Assembly (NCBI RefSeq): GCF_001592875.1
Contig: NZ_LSOF01000013.1
Location: 144,898-208,897, forward strand
DNA length: 64,000 nucleotides
Source of the DNA: Pseudomonas sp. BMS12
GTDB taxonomy: Bacteria > Pseudomonadota > Gammaproteobacteria > Pseudomonadales > Pseudomonadaceae
Reading direction: 5' to 3'
Within the stretch, counting starts at the first letter, position 1. Each line of letters begins with the position of its first letter. Under the pieces are notes generated by a model that saw only the letters and a program-made list of their open reading frames with translations, was not told where the DNA came from and did not search any database. The translations under genes were made by a program, and so were the position numbers. This document shows, in pieces, positions 7,528-15,709 of the stretch.

Positions 7528-8531
7528 CAGTGGTAACCCTCGCCGACCTTCACCTTGCCGCGGAACACGTAATAGCTGTAGGCGGTGTAGATGAGGATGA
7601 TCGGCACCATGATCACCACCCCGACCAGGGCGAAGGCCTGGCTGCTGTGCGGTGCCGAGGCCTCCCAGATACTCACCGACGGCGGGATGATGTTCGGCCA
7701 CAGGCTGATGGCCAGGCCGGTGTAGGCCAGGGCGATCAGCGCCAGGGTCAGCACGAAGGGCTGCCAGTCGATCTTCAGGTGCACGGCGCGGACGATACCG
7801 AGCACGGTCACCGCCACCAGCGTCGGCACCGGCATGAAGTAGAACAGGTTGGGCAGGGTGAACCAGCGCTCGGCGATGGCCGCGTGGCTCAGCGGCGTCC
7901 AGATGCTCACCGCGCTGATGAACAGCAGCAGCAGGCAGGTCAGCGGCAGCATCAGGCGGTACATCTTGCGGCGCAGCTCGCCCTCGGTTTTCAGCAGCAG
8001 CCAGGCGCAGCCGAGCATGGCATAGCCGACGACCAGGCCGGCTCCGCAGAACAGCGGGAAGGGCGCCAGCCAGTCGAAGGCGCCCCCGGCGAACTGGCGG
8101 TTTTCCACTTTGATGCCTTCGATGAAGGCCCCCAGCACCACGCCCTGGGCAAAGGTGGCGAGCACCGAGCCGCCGATGAAGGCGGCGTCCCAGACGTAGC
8201 GGGTGCGTTTGGCCTTGAAGCGGAACTCGAAGGCCACGCCGCGGAAGATCAGCGCGATCAGCATGATCACCAGTGGCAGGTACAGCGCGCTGAGCACCAC
8301 CGAGTAGGCCAGCGGGAAGGCGGCGAACAGCCCGGCGCCGCCCAGTACCAGCCAGGTCTCGTTACCGTCCCAGATCGGCGCGACGGTGTTCATCATGGCG
8401 TCGCGTTCGTCCTTGTCGCGGAAGAAGGGGTAGAGGATGCCGATGCCCAGATCGAAGCCATCCATCACCACGTACATGAAGATGCCGAACGCGATCACCC
8501 CGGCCCAGATCAGTGGCAGGTCGATGCTCAT
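7527..8531 (-). CDS. cioB: Cyanide-insensitive quinol oxidase subunit II
   Basis: A 334-residue CydB-type protein with about eight membrane helices. The start LPLIWAGVIAFGIFMYVVMD followed by FDLGIGILYPF, and then WDGNETWLVLGGAGLFAAFP, are hallmark segments of subunit II. With CioA it forms the bd-type terminal oxidase that reduces oxygen with ubiquinol in the inner membrane. It overlaps cioA by 4 bases (start 8531, cioA stop 8528). The Cio-type assignment rests on subunit I and on the DUF2474 partner. Confidence 0.93.
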   Translation of the reverse strand: MSIDLPLIWAGVIAFGIFMYVVMDGFDLGIGILYPFFRDKDERDAMMNTVAPIWDGNETWLVLGGAGLFAAFPLAYSVVLSALYLPLVIMLIALIFRGVAFEFRFKAKRTRYVWDAAFIGGSVLATFAQGVVLGAFIEGIKVENRQFAGGAFDWLAPFPLFCGAGLVVGYAMLGCAWLLLKTEGELRRKMYRLMLPLTCLLLLFISAVSIWTPLSHAAIAERWFTLPNLFYFMPVPTLVAVTVLGIVRAVHLKIDWQPFVLTLALIALAYTGLAISLWPNIIPPSVSIWEASAPHSSQAFALVGVVIMVPIILIYTAYSYYVFRGKVKVGEGYH

Positions 8532-9955
8532 GGGCGTTGCTCCTGTTCGTCTTCGACACTTTCGGCGGAGGCCGACAGCGGGCGCGCCGGGGTGCGGCTG
8601 TGGCCGGGACCGCCCTGCTCGGCGAGTTCGGCGCTGATCAGGCCGAGTACCGGGCCCTTGCGCATCATGCGCAGCAGGTAGGTGATGCCGACGCCGAACA
8701 CGGCGAAGTAGACCACCACGAAGATCGCCAGCGAGGTGCCCATCTGCCCGGCGCTGTGGTTGGACACGGCATCCGAGGTGCGCAGCAGGCCGTACACCAC
8801 CCAGGGCTGGCGACCGACTTCGGTGGTCACCCAGCCGGCCAGCAGGGCGATGATCCCGCTCGGCCCCATCAGCAGCATCAGGCGCTGGAAGCCCTTGGCC
8901 TCGTAGACCTTGCCGCCGCGGCGCAGCCACAGACCGAGTACGCCACAGAGGATCATCAGCAGCCCCAGGCCGACCATCACGCGGAAACTCCAGAACACGA
9001 TCAGCGCGTTGGGCCGATCCTCTGGTGCCCACTCCTTGAGCCCCTTGATCTCGCCGTCGAGGTCATGGGTGAGGATCAGGCTGGCCAGGCGCGGTATGCC
9101 GATGGCGTATTTGGTCGTTTCCGCCTGCATGTCGGGAATGCCGAACAGCAGCAGCGGCACGCCTTTCTCGGTGTCCCAGTGGCCTTCCATCGCCGCCACC
9201 TTGGCCGGCTGGTATTCGAGGGTGTTGAGGCCGTGGGCATCGCCGATGAAGGCCTGGATCGGCGCCACCAGCAGTGCCATCCACAGGGCCATGGAGAACA
9301 TCATGCGGGTGGCCTCGTCACGCTTGCCCTTGAGCAGGTGCCAGGCGGCGGTGCCGCCGACCACGAAGGCGGTGCTGAGGAAGGCCGCCACCGCCATGTG
9401 TGCCAGGCGGTAGGGGAAGGACGGGTTGAACACGATGTCCCACCAGGACTCCGGGGTGAACACTCCGTCGACCAGGCTGAAGCCTTGCGGAGTGTGCATC
9501 CAGCTGTTGGAAGAGAGAATCCAGAAGGTCGAGATCAGCGTGCCGATGGCCACCATCAGGGTGGCGAAGAAGTGCAGGCCGCGGCCGACCTTGTTCAGGC
9601 CGAACAGCATGATCCCCAGGAAGCCGGCCTCGAGGAAGAAGGCGGTCAGCACCTCGTAGGTCAGCAGCGGCCCCATGATGCTGCCGGCCGCCGTGGACAG
9701 CTGGCTCCAGTTGGTGCCGAACTGGTAGCTCATCACCACCCCGGAGACCACGCCCATGCCGAAGGTCACGGCGAAGATCTGCAGCCAGAAGCGGTACAGG
9801 TCGTAGTAGACCTCGCGCTTGGTCTTCAGCCACAGGCCTTCGAGCACGGCCAGGTAACTGGCCAGGCCGATGCTGATGGCCGGGAAGATGATGTGGAATG
9901 AGACGGTGAAGGCGAACTGCAGGCGCGCCAGTTCCAATGCGTCGAGGCCGAACAT
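8528..9955 (-). CDS. cioA: Cyanide-insensitive quinol oxidase subunit I
   Basis: A 475-residue CydA-type protein. It opens ALELARLQFAFTVSFHIIFP, whose His is the high-spin heme ligand. It then has FAVTFGMGVVSGVVMSYQFG, GHWDTEKGVPLL with a short quinol loop as in the CioA branch, and GWVTTEVGRQPWVVYGLLRT. ATG 9955 is preferred because GGAG lies 9 bases upstream and it matches the start of known CioA proteins; an in-frame ATG five codons earlier (9970) has no ribosome site. The enzyme gives cyanide-resistant low-affinity respiration. A perfect ANR box sits just before the start, consistent with repression at low oxygen. Confidence 0.94.
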   Translation of the reverse strand: MFGLDALELARLQFAFTVSFHIIFPAISIGLASYLAVLEGLWLKTKREVYYDLYRFWLQIFAVTFGMGVVSGVVMSYQFGTNWSQLSTAAGSIMGPLLTYEVLTAFFLEAGFLGIMLFGLNKVGRGLHFFATLMVAIGTLISTFWILSSNSWMHTPQGFSLVDGVFTPESWWDIVFNPSFPYRLAHMAVAAFLSTAFVVGGTAAWHLLKGKRDEATRMMFSMALWMALLVAPIQAFIGDAHGLNTLEYQPAKVAAMEGHWDTEKGVPLLLFGIPDMQAETTKYAIGIPRLASLILTHDLDGEIKGLKEWAPEDRPNALIVFWSFRVMVGLGLLMILCGVLGLWLRRGGKVYEAKGFQRLMLLMGPSGIIALLAGWVTTEVGRQPWVVYGLLRTSDAVSNHSAGQMGTSLAIFVVVYFAVFGVGITYLLRMMRKGPVLGLISAELAEQGGPGHSRTPARPLSASAESVEDEQEQRP

Positions 9956-9973
9956 GGATGCTCGCTCCATAAA

Positions 9974-9987
9974 TTGATCTGGATCAA
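9974..9987. promoter_or_regulatory. ANR/FNR box before cioA
   Basis: Perfect TTGAT-CTGG-ATCAA. It lies 19 bases upstream of the cioA ATG, a position that would block the promoter or early elongation rather than activate. ANR is known to repress cioAB in P. aeruginosa under low oxygen; the same control is inferred here. Confidence 0.82.
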
Positions 9988-10112
9988 TCATCCGCCACCT
10001 TAGACCACGGGCGTAGCCGGCGGATTGTCGCATTGGGCAAATTGCCGCAGTGTCTCCGCGCTGGGCGGTGCAGGGCTACATCCTGTCCGCAGGGCGACCT
10101 CCGGCCATCGGG

Positions 10113-11237
10113 TTACTTGCTGGCCTTGAGCACCACGAACTTGGGGTTGGCGGCGATCTGCTCCACGCCGCGGAACAGTCGCGCCAGCTTGGCGTGGTAG
10201 CCAAGGTGGCGGTTACCGACTATCCACAGCTCACCGCCGGTGACCAGCGCGGCGCGGGCCTGCTGGAACATGCGCCAGGCGAGGAAGTCGCCGACCACCT
10301 GCTGCTGGTGGAAGGGCGGGTTGCACAGCACCAGGTCCAGCGAGTCCGGCTCCTGGCCGGCCAGGCCATCGGCGGCGCGGAAGATCGCCGGGCGCGCGCC
10401 AAGTGCCGCGTGCCAGTTTTCCTCGGCCGACTGCACGGCCATGTAGGACTCGTCGACCAGGGTCAGCTCGGCCTCGGGGTTGCCCAGGGCGAAGGCGATG
10501 GCCAGCACGCCATTGCCGCAGCCGAGGTCGGCCACGCGTTGCGGCGCCAGGCTTTTCGGTAGATGCGGGAGGAAGGCGCGGGTGCCGATATCCAGGCCCT
10601 CGCGGCAGAACACGTTGGCGTGGTTGCGCAGTTCGATGGACGGTTTATCCAGCCGATAACGCGTGGGGTAGGGTGACACGGGCGCCGGCTTGCTCGTGGG
10701 CGTGGCCGTGAGCAGGCGCGCCTTCTTCACCGCCAGCGAGGCCTGCAGCGGGCCGATGTACTGTTCCAGCAGCTCGCCAGCGGCGCGGGGCAGGTGCTTG
10801 ATCATGGCGCCGGCGATCACCTGGGCACCCGGCGCCAACTGGCCGTGCAGGCGGATCAGCTGTTCTTCCAGCAGGGCCAGGGTCTTGGGTACGCGGATCA
10901 GCACCAGGTCGAAGGGACCTTCCACGCTTTCACTGGCCGGGATGAAACCCACGCTGTCTGCGGCCAGGCTGTTGCGCACCAGGTTTTTCTGCAGCGCCAG
11001 ATGTCCCAGGTGCGAGTCGCCACTGCTGGTCACCCGGCAATGCGCCGCCAGCGAGCAGGCCAGGGCACCGAAACCGTCGTTGAGCAGCAGCACCCGGCTA
11101 CCCGGCTGCAGGCCCAGTTCGTGGGTGCGTGCGAGCAGGTACTCGTCGGCGGCGTCGAAGGCCTGCAGCGGCTCGTTGGCCATCTCGGGCTGGCGGATCA
11201 GGTCGAGCTGGGCGAAGGGCGTGTCGAGAATAGGCAT
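10113..11237 (-). CDS. rlmG: 23S rRNA (guanine-N2) methyltransferase
   Basis: A 374-residue two-domain methyltransferase of the RlmG/RsmC family. The N-terminal domain is degenerate (LLLNDGFGALACSLA). The C-terminal domain carries the SAM motif VADLGCGNGVLAIAFAL and the catalytic LCNPPFH typical of N2-guanine enzymes. RlmG modifies G1835 of E. coli 23S rRNA. ATG 11237 gives the family's usual length; the 27 extra codons upstream run into REP sequence. RsmC is the main alternative, but length and overall sequence favour RlmG. Confidence 0.88.
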   Translation of the reverse strand: MPILDTPFAQLDLIRQPEMANEPLQAFDAADEYLLARTHELGLQPGSRVLLLNDGFGALACSLAAHCRVTSSGDSHLGHLALQKNLVRNSLAADSVGFIPASESVEGPFDLVLIRVPKTLALLEEQLIRLHGQLAPGAQVIAGAMIKHLPRAAGELLEQYIGPLQASLAVKKARLLTATPTSKPAPVSPYPTRYRLDKPSIELRNHANVFCREGLDIGTRAFLPHLPKSLAPQRVADLGCGNGVLAIAFALGNPEAELTLVDESYMAVQSAEENWHAALGARPAIFRAADGLAGQEPDSLDLVLCNPPFHQQQVVGDFLAWRMFQQARAALVTGGELWIVGNRHLGYHAKLARLFRGVEQIAANPKFVVLKASK

Positions 11238-11298
11238 GGAAACCGTCGGTGTTTGTGGGCGGCGCTTTGCGCGAGACTGCAACAGCTGGGCATTTGTG

Positions 11299-11375
11299 TG
11301 GGAGCGGCTGGGCGGCAATCCGCTTTAGCCGCGATGAAAGCCCTATGGCAGCTTCGCGGCTAAAGCCGCTCCCAC
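11299..11375. repeat. REP-type inverted pair
   Basis: Two copies of a Pseudomonas-style REP palindrome in opposite orientation. One starts GTGGGAGCGGCT (from 11299) and runs through CCGCTTTAGCCGCGA. The other (11354-11375) contains TCGCGGCTAAAGCCGC and ends CTCCCAC. They lie between rlmG and fpr and can fold as a BIME-like hairpin. Confidence 0.8.
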
Positions 11376-11418
11376 TTGAGCGTTCTGGTCAGCAGTGGTT
11401 ATGAGCAAGGGGGAAAGT

Positions 11419-12195
11419 ATGACCGCCAGCGAAGAGAAGTTCACCCGCCAGCGCCTTAGCGAGGTCCGCGTCTGGTCGCCGACCCTGTTCAGCCTGCGCT
11501 GTTCGCGCGACCCCGGCTTTCGCTTCCGTGCCGGGCAGTTCGTCCGCCTGGGGGTGCGCAAGGCCGATGGCAAGGTGGTCTGGCGTGCCTATTCGCTGGT
11601 GTCGGCACCGCACGATGACTATCTGGAGTTCTTCTCCATTGTCGTGCCAGGCGGTGAATTTACCTCCGAACTCAGTCGCCTCAAGGCTGGCGATGAGCTG
11701 CTGGTGGAAAAGATGGTGACCGGGTTTCTCACTCTCGATCGTTTCCCCGATGGTCGTGATCTGTGGCTGATTGGCACCGGCACCGGGTTGGCGCCGTTCC
11801 TGTCGATCCTGCAGGATCTGGAGGCCTGGCAGCGTTTCGAGCGCATCGTGCTGGTGTACAGCGCCCGCGACCGTGGCGAGCTGGCCTACCAGGACCTGAT
11901 TGCCGAGCTGCCGCAGCGTGAGTGGCTGGAAGGCGCCGGGGACAAGTTGACCTATGTGCCCGTGGTGACCCGCGAGCAGGTGCCCGGCGCGCTCAACGCA
12001 CGGGTTACCACGCTGATCGCCAGCGGCGAGCTGGAGCACGCCGCCGGCCTGGCACTGAGCCCGCAGCATTCGCGGGTGATGCTCTGCGGCAATCCGCAGA
12101 TGATCGAGGACACCCGCGCCGTGCTGAAAGCCCGCGACATGCAGCTGTCGCTCAGTCGCCGGCCCGGTGCGGTGGCGGTGGAGAACTACTGGTAG
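11419..12195 (+). CDS. fpr: Ferredoxin/flavodoxin-NADP reductase
   Basis: A 258-residue reductase, the size of Pseudomonas Fpr. The FAD domain has WRAYSLVSAP (RxYS flavin motif). The NADP domain has LIGTGTGLAPFLSIL, and the protein ends VAVENYW, as bacterial subclass Fpr proteins do. ATG 11419 is chosen over an upstream in-frame GTG because AAGGGGGA lies just before it. The enzyme exchanges electrons between NADPH and ferredoxin or flavodoxin and aids oxidative-stress defence and iron mobilisation. It stands alone between REP elements. Confidence 0.93.
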   Translation: MTASEEKFTRQRLSEVRVWSPTLFSLRCSRDPGFRFRAGQFVRLGVRKADGKVVWRAYSLVSAPHDDYLEFFSIVVPGGEFTSELSRLKAGDELLVEKMVTGFLTLDRFPDGRDLWLIGTGTGLAPFLSILQDLEAWQRFERIVLVYSARDRGELAYQDLIAELPQREWLEGAGDKLTYVPVVTREQVPGALNARVTTLIASGELEHAAGLALSPQHSRVMLCGNPQMIEDTRAVLKARDMQLSLSRRPGAVAVENYW

Positions 12196-12209
12196 GTTGA
12201 TTGAGGGGC

Positions 12210-12232
12210 GTGGGAGCGGCTTTAGCCGCGAA
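12210..12232. repeat. REP palindrome, third copy
   Basis: GTGGGAGCGGCTTTAGCCGC followed by GAA, matching the copies near 11.3 kb. It lies just after the fpr stop and could fold as an mRNA 3' end. Confidence 0.8.
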
Positions 12233-12259
12233 CAGACATCGCGCAGACCCCTGAATGAC

Positions 12260-12281
12260 AACGGCGCCCTTGGGCGCCGTT
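12260..12281. terminator. Hairpin between fpr and mscL
   Basis: AACGGCGCCC-TT-GGGCGCCGTT, a perfect 10-bp stem. The T-tract is weak on both strands (CCTTTT on +, GTCATT on -). It probably ends the convergent fpr and mscL transcripts. Confidence 0.65.
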
Positions 12282-12286
12282 ACCTT

Positions 12287-12697
12287 TTACTGCTTCTGTT
12301 GCGACTTGAGCAGGTCGCGAATCTCGCTGAGCAGTTCCTGATCCTTGGTCGGTGCAGGCGGTGCGGCCGGCGCAGCTTCTTCCTCGCGCTTGAGGCGGTT
12401 GATCACCTTGATCCCCATGAAGATGGCGAAGGCGACGATGAGGAAGTCGAGCAGGGTCTGCAGGAACTTGCCGTAGCTCAGCATCACTGCGGGAATGTCG
12501 CCCTCGGCGGCCTTGAGGGTGATGGCCAGGTCGGAGAAGTCGACCCCGCCGATCAGCAGGCCGATCGGTGGCATGACCACGTCGCCGACGAAAGAACTGA
12601 CGATCTTGCCGAACGCGGCGCCGATGATGATACCGACGGCCATGTCGACCACGTTGCCCTTGACTGCGAAGGCTTTGAATTCGCTGAGGATGCTCAT
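12287..12697 (-). CDS. mscL: Large-conductance mechanosensitive channel
   Basis: A 136-residue MscL. It starts [20 protein letters not shown], the conserved N-terminal amphipathic helix and TM1. [23 protein letters not shown] forms the pore-lining helix. TM2 is [18 protein letters not shown], then a charged C-terminal bundle ([11 protein letters not shown]). It is a homopentameric inner membrane valve that opens on hypo-osmotic shock. A monocistronic layout is suggested by the hairpin downstream. Confidence 0.96.
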   Translation of the reverse strand: MSILSEFKAFAVKGNVVDMAVGIIIGAAFGKIVSSFVGDVVMPPIGLLIGGVDFSDLAITLKAAEGDIPAVMLSYGKFLQTLLDFLIVAFAIFMGIKVINRLKREEEAAPAAPPAPTKDQELLSEIRDLLKSQQKQ

Positions 12698-12766
12698 GTT
12701 TCACTCCCTGGTTTCTGGTTATGCGCTGCAGTGTAAACCAGCCAGGGAGGCCTGCCACGGTCGGCT

Positions 12767-13021
12767 TCAGCCACCGGCGCCGTTGGCTTTGCTCAGGCGT
12801 TCGGCGATCTGGTCCTTGAGTATCACCCGCTCATTCTTCAGGGCTTGCAGGGCCAGGTCATCGAGAGACTGGCGGCCGTCCTCCACTTCGTAGATGCGTT
12901 TATCCAGCGTTTCGTAGTGCAGGGCCATTTGCGCGAAGTGCGGGTCACTGGCATGCAGGGCCTGCATCTGTTGGCGGAACTCGGGAAACTCACGGACGAG
13001 GGGATGATGTTCGAGCGGCAT
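12767..13021 (-). CDS. DUF465 (YdcH-like) protein
   Basis: An 84-residue helical protein of the DUF465/YdcH family: HHPLVREFPEFRQQMQALH, then HYETLDKRIYEVEDG and LKNERVILKDQIAERL. These form two antiparallel helices with coiled-coil character. No function is established for the family. A clear paralogue lies divergently at 13180; this copy lacks the cysteine tail seen there. Confidence 0.85.
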   Translation of the reverse strand: MPLEHHPLVREFPEFRQQMQALHASDPHFAQMALHYETLDKRIYEVEDGRQSLDDLALQALKNERVILKDQIAERLSKANGAGG

Positions 13022-13109
13022 GGTGGGGACTCCCGATAGTACTGGCTTGTTTCAGCCTAGCTCAGTGCTTGGTGTCGGCGTTGCTCAGGTGGCGGACGGT
13101 CGTACTGGC

Positions 13110-13123
13110 TTGATCCCGATCAA
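13110..13123. promoter_or_regulatory. ANR/FNR box upstream of the second DUF465 gene
   Basis: Perfect TTGAT-CCCG-ATCAA. Its centre at 13116.5 sits 41.5 bases before a start site predicted at 13158, and a TAGGGT -10 element (13146-13151) fits exactly. This is the class II activation geometry for FNR-type regulators, so anaerobic induction of the 13180 gene is inferred. Confidence 0.82.
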
Positions 13124-13179
13124 TGAGGCCGATGCGGCGGAGGGCTAGGGTGAGCGCATGCCCATTCAGGAGTAGTGCC

Positions 13180-13458
13180 ATGCATGTCGATCATCATCCC
13201 CTCGTCCGCGACTTCCCGGAATTGCGTGCCCAGCTGCAGCAGTTGCGCCAGGGCGACGAGCACTTCGCCCGCCTGGCCGAGGAGTACGAGGCGCTGGACA
13301 AGCGCATCTGCCGGGTCGAGGACGGTATCGAGACGCTCGACACTGCCGCGCTCGGTCAGTTGAAGCAGACACGTGTCGGTCTCAAGGACGATCTGGCTCG
13401 CCAGCTCAAGCGTGCCGCCGGGCAGTGCTGTGGCTGCGGCAACGGCTGCAAGGGCTGA
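13180..13458 (+). CDS. DUF465 paralogue with cysteine-rich tail
   Basis: A 92-residue protein that parallels its divergent neighbour almost residue for residue (HHPLVRDFPELRAQL, EYEALDKRICRVEDG, LKQTRVGLKDDLARQL). It ends in a short cysteine-rich tail, CCGCGNGCKG. ATG 13180 has AGGAG 9 bases upstream; longer in-frame starts would cross the promoter. The perfect ANR box in activation position suggests use at low oxygen. The four tail cysteines could bind metal or form disulfides; this is inference. The stop lies 3 bases from the convergent GNAT gene. Confidence 0.85.
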   Translation: MHVDHHPLVRDFPELRAQLQQLRQGDEHFARLAEEYEALDKRICRVEDGIETLDTAALGQLKQTRVGLKDDLARQLKRAAGQCCGCGNGCKG

Positions 13459-13461
13459 GCC

Positions 13462-13953
13462 TCAGTGCAGCGGCGGGTTGATCAGGTAGCTGAGTAGCTC
13501 GGCATCATCGTCCGGCCAGATCTGCCGCGTACCCAGCGGCACCTCGACGAGCATCTGCCGGCAGAAGGCTGCGGCCAGCTCGTCCTGGCCATAGAAACGC
13601 AACAGCCAGGTGCCGCCGCTGCCCAGTACCTGTTGTACCAGCGCGCGGCCGATGCCCTGACGGCGGTATCTCTTCAGGATGAACAGGTCGGCCAGCTCCA
13701 GAGCGTCGATGCCGGGCAGCTCGCTGCGTTCGATCAGCAGGAAGCCGGCGATGAAGCCATCGACCAGGATCAGCTGCGCGCTCCAGCCTTCGTCCTGCCA
13801 GTAACGCTGCAGATGGGGCTGGTGGATGTAGAAGCGACCATCCGTTTCCACGTCCTCCTGCTCCCAGTCCGACGACTCGTAGGCGTAGTACTGGTAGAGG
13901 TTGGCGATCAGCGGCAGCTGCTCGGGCGTGGTGGGGATCAGTTCGATCTGCAT
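13462..13953 (-). CDS. GNAT-family N-acetyltransferase
   Basis: A 163-residue GNAT protein. The acetyl-CoA loop is visible as ILKRYRRQGIGRALVQQVL (R/QxxGxG/A). It follows the usual beta4 stretch (ALELADLFIL) and is followed by LLRFYGQDELAAAFCRQ. Substrate unknown. ATG 13953 is chosen by family length; a much longer upstream frame overlaps radA on the other strand and is not real. Confidence 0.85.
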   Translation of the reverse strand: MQIELIPTTPEQLPLIANLYQYYAYESSDWEQEDVETDGRFYIHQPHLQRYWQDEGWSAQLILVDGFIAGFLLIERSELPGIDALELADLFILKRYRRQGIGRALVQQVLGSGGTWLLRFYGQDELAAAFCRQMLVEVPLGTRQIWPDDDAELLSYLINPPLH

Positions 13954-14017
13954 GATGGGGCGACTCGTGGCGTGGCGTGGCGCTATTATCGCCGCTTTTG
14001 ACGCGGCGGAGAGTTCC

Positions 14018-15385
14018 ATGGCCAAGGCCAAGCGCATGTATGGCTGCACCGAGTGCGGCGCCACCTTCCCCAAGTGGGCCGGGCAGTGCGGCGAGTGCGG
14101 CGCCTGGAATACCCTGACCGAGACCGTGATCGAGAGCGGCGGCGCCGCTGCGCCGTCCGGGCGCGGCGGCTGGGCCGGGCAGCAGGCGCAGATCAAGACC
14201 CTGGCCGAAGTCAGCGTCGAGGAGGTGCCGCGTTTTTCCACCGTCTCCGGCGAGCTGGATCGGGTGCTCGGTGGCGGCCTGGTGGACGGCTCGGTGGTGC
14301 TGATCGGCGGCGATCCTGGCATCGGCAAGTCGACCATCCTGCTGCAGACCCTGTGCAATATCGCCCAGCGCCTCCCTGCTCTATACGTCACCGGCGAGGA
14401 ATCCCAGCAGCAGGTGGCCATGCGCGCGCGGCGCCTGGAGCTGCCGCAGGACAAGCTCAAGGTGATGACCGAGACCTGCATCGAGTCGATCATCGACGTG
14501 GCCCGCCGCGAGCAGCCCAAGGTGATGGTGATCGACTCGATCCAGACCATCTTCACCGAGCAGCTGCAGTCGGCGCCCGGTGGCGTGGCCCAGGTGCGCG
14601 AGAGCGCGGCGCTGCTGGTGCGCTACGCCAAGCAGAGCGGCACGGCGATCTTCCTGGTCGGCCACGTGACCAAGGAGGGCGCCCTGGCCGGCCCGCGCGT
14701 GCTGGAACACATGGTCGACACCGTGCTGTATTTCGAGGGCGAATCCGACGGCCGCCTGCGCCTGCTGCGTGCGGTGAAGAACCGCTTCGGCGCGGTCAAT
14801 GAGCTGGGTGTGTTCGGCATGACCGACAAGGGCCTCAAGGAGGTCACCAACCCCTCGGCGATCTTTCTCACCCGTGCCCAGGAGGCGGTGCCCGGCAGCG
14901 TGGTGATGGCGACCTGGGAAGGCACCCGGCCGATGCTGGTGGAGGTGCAGGCGCTGGTCGACACTAGCCACATGGCCAACCCGAAACGCGTCACGCTGGG
15001 TCTGGATCAGAATCGCCTGGCCATGCTCCTGGCCGTGCTGCACCGCCATGGCGGCATTCCCACCTACGACCAGGACGTGTTCCTCAACGTGGTCGGCGGG
15101 GTCAAGGTGCTGGAGACGGCCTCGGATTTGGCGCTGATGGCGGCGGTGATCTCCAGCCTGCGCAACAAGCCGTTGCCGCACGACCTGTTGGTGTTCGGCG
15201 AGATCGGTCTGTCTGGCGAGATCCGCCCGGTGCCGAGCGGTCAGGAACGCCTCAAGGAGGCGGCCAAACACGGCTTCAAGCGCGCCATCGTGCCCAAGGG
15301 CAATGCGCCCAAGGAGGCGCCGCCAGGGCTGCAGGTGATCGCCGTGACGCGCCTGGAGCAGGCGCTGGATGCCCTTTTCGAGTAG
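14018..15385 (+). CDS. radA: DNA repair/recombination protein RadA
   Basis: A 455-residue RadA (Sms). It has an N-terminal zinc finger with Cys10, 13, 24 and 27. The RecA-like ATPase core has Walker A GGDPGIGKST near residue 94 and the RadA-specific KNRFG motif. A C-terminal Lon-protease-like domain without the catalytic Ser ends the protein. RadA drives branch migration at recombination intermediates. ATG 14018 is 64 bases from the divergent GNAT start. Confidence 0.96.
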   Translation: MAKAKRMYGCTECGATFPKWAGQCGECGAWNTLTETVIESGGAAAPSGRGGWAGQQAQIKTLAEVSVEEVPRFSTVSGELDRVLGGGLVDGSVVLIGGDPGIGKSTILLQTLCNIAQRLPALYVTGEESQQQVAMRARRLELPQDKLKVMTETCIESIIDVARREQPKVMVIDSIQTIFTEQLQSAPGGVAQVRESAALLVRYAKQSGTAIFLVGHVTKEGALAGPRVLEHMVDTVLYFEGESDGRLRLLRAVKNRFGAVNELGVFGMTDKGLKEVTNPSAIFLTRAQEAVPGSVVMATWEGTRPMLVEVQALVDTSHMANPKRVTLGLDQNRLAMLLAVLHRHGGIPTYDQDVFLNVVGGVKVLETASDLALMAAVISSLRNKPLPHDLLVFGEIGLSGEIRPVPSGQERLKEAAKHGFKRAIVPKGNAPKEAPPGLQVIAVTRLEQALDALFE

Positions 15386-15497
15386 GCGGGCTGCGACGCT
15401 CTGTCGCTGACGGCTGCTAGTCAGTGTTGTCGCAGATCAAGCGCCTCCGGGCGGCGAGCTGGGAGCATGGGGCTGTCCATAAAAAGGAGATGGCCCC

Positions 15498-15653
15498 ATG
15501 TTCCTGTTCTTCGACTTCTTCGCCAAAACCCTCAATTACGAGCCGGGTCGGCCGCGCGATAACGCCGAGGCGCGTCGCGAGGCGAGCATGGGTGCGCGCC
15601 GGGTGCTGACGCGCTTGCGTCGGCTGAAGCCTGGCACCAGCGGGGGCAAGTGA
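15498..15653 (+). CDS. Small conserved-looking protein, 51 residues
   Basis: ATG 15498 has an AAGGAG ribosome site 8 bases upstream and an open frame of 51 codons ending in TGA 15651-15653. The N-terminus is hydrophobic and aromatic (MFLFFDFFAKTLNYEPG); the C-terminus is strongly basic (GARRVLTRLRRLKPG). A hairpin terminator follows within 15 bases, which supports a real gene. Function not recognised. It could be a peripheral membrane or nucleic-acid-binding microprotein. Confidence 0.65.
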   Translation: MFLFFDFFAKTLNYEPGRPRDNAEARREASMGARRVLTRLRRLKPGTSGGK

Positions 15654-15666
15654 GCCAGATCAGATA

Positions 15667-15696
15667 GAACAAGGGCGCCGATTGGCGCCCTTGTTC
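15667..15696. terminator. Bidirectional hairpin terminator
   Basis: GAACAAGGGCGCC-GATT-GGCGCCCTTGTTC, a perfect 13-bp stem between the small + strand gene and the convergent PilZ gene. Confidence 0.8.
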
Positions 15697-15709
15697 ATCA
15701 ACGCTTGAG

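Noticed and set aside
10023..10112. Possible extra small gene upstream of cioA
   Set aside because: No ribosome site or coding pattern on either strand; best read as the cioA upstream region.
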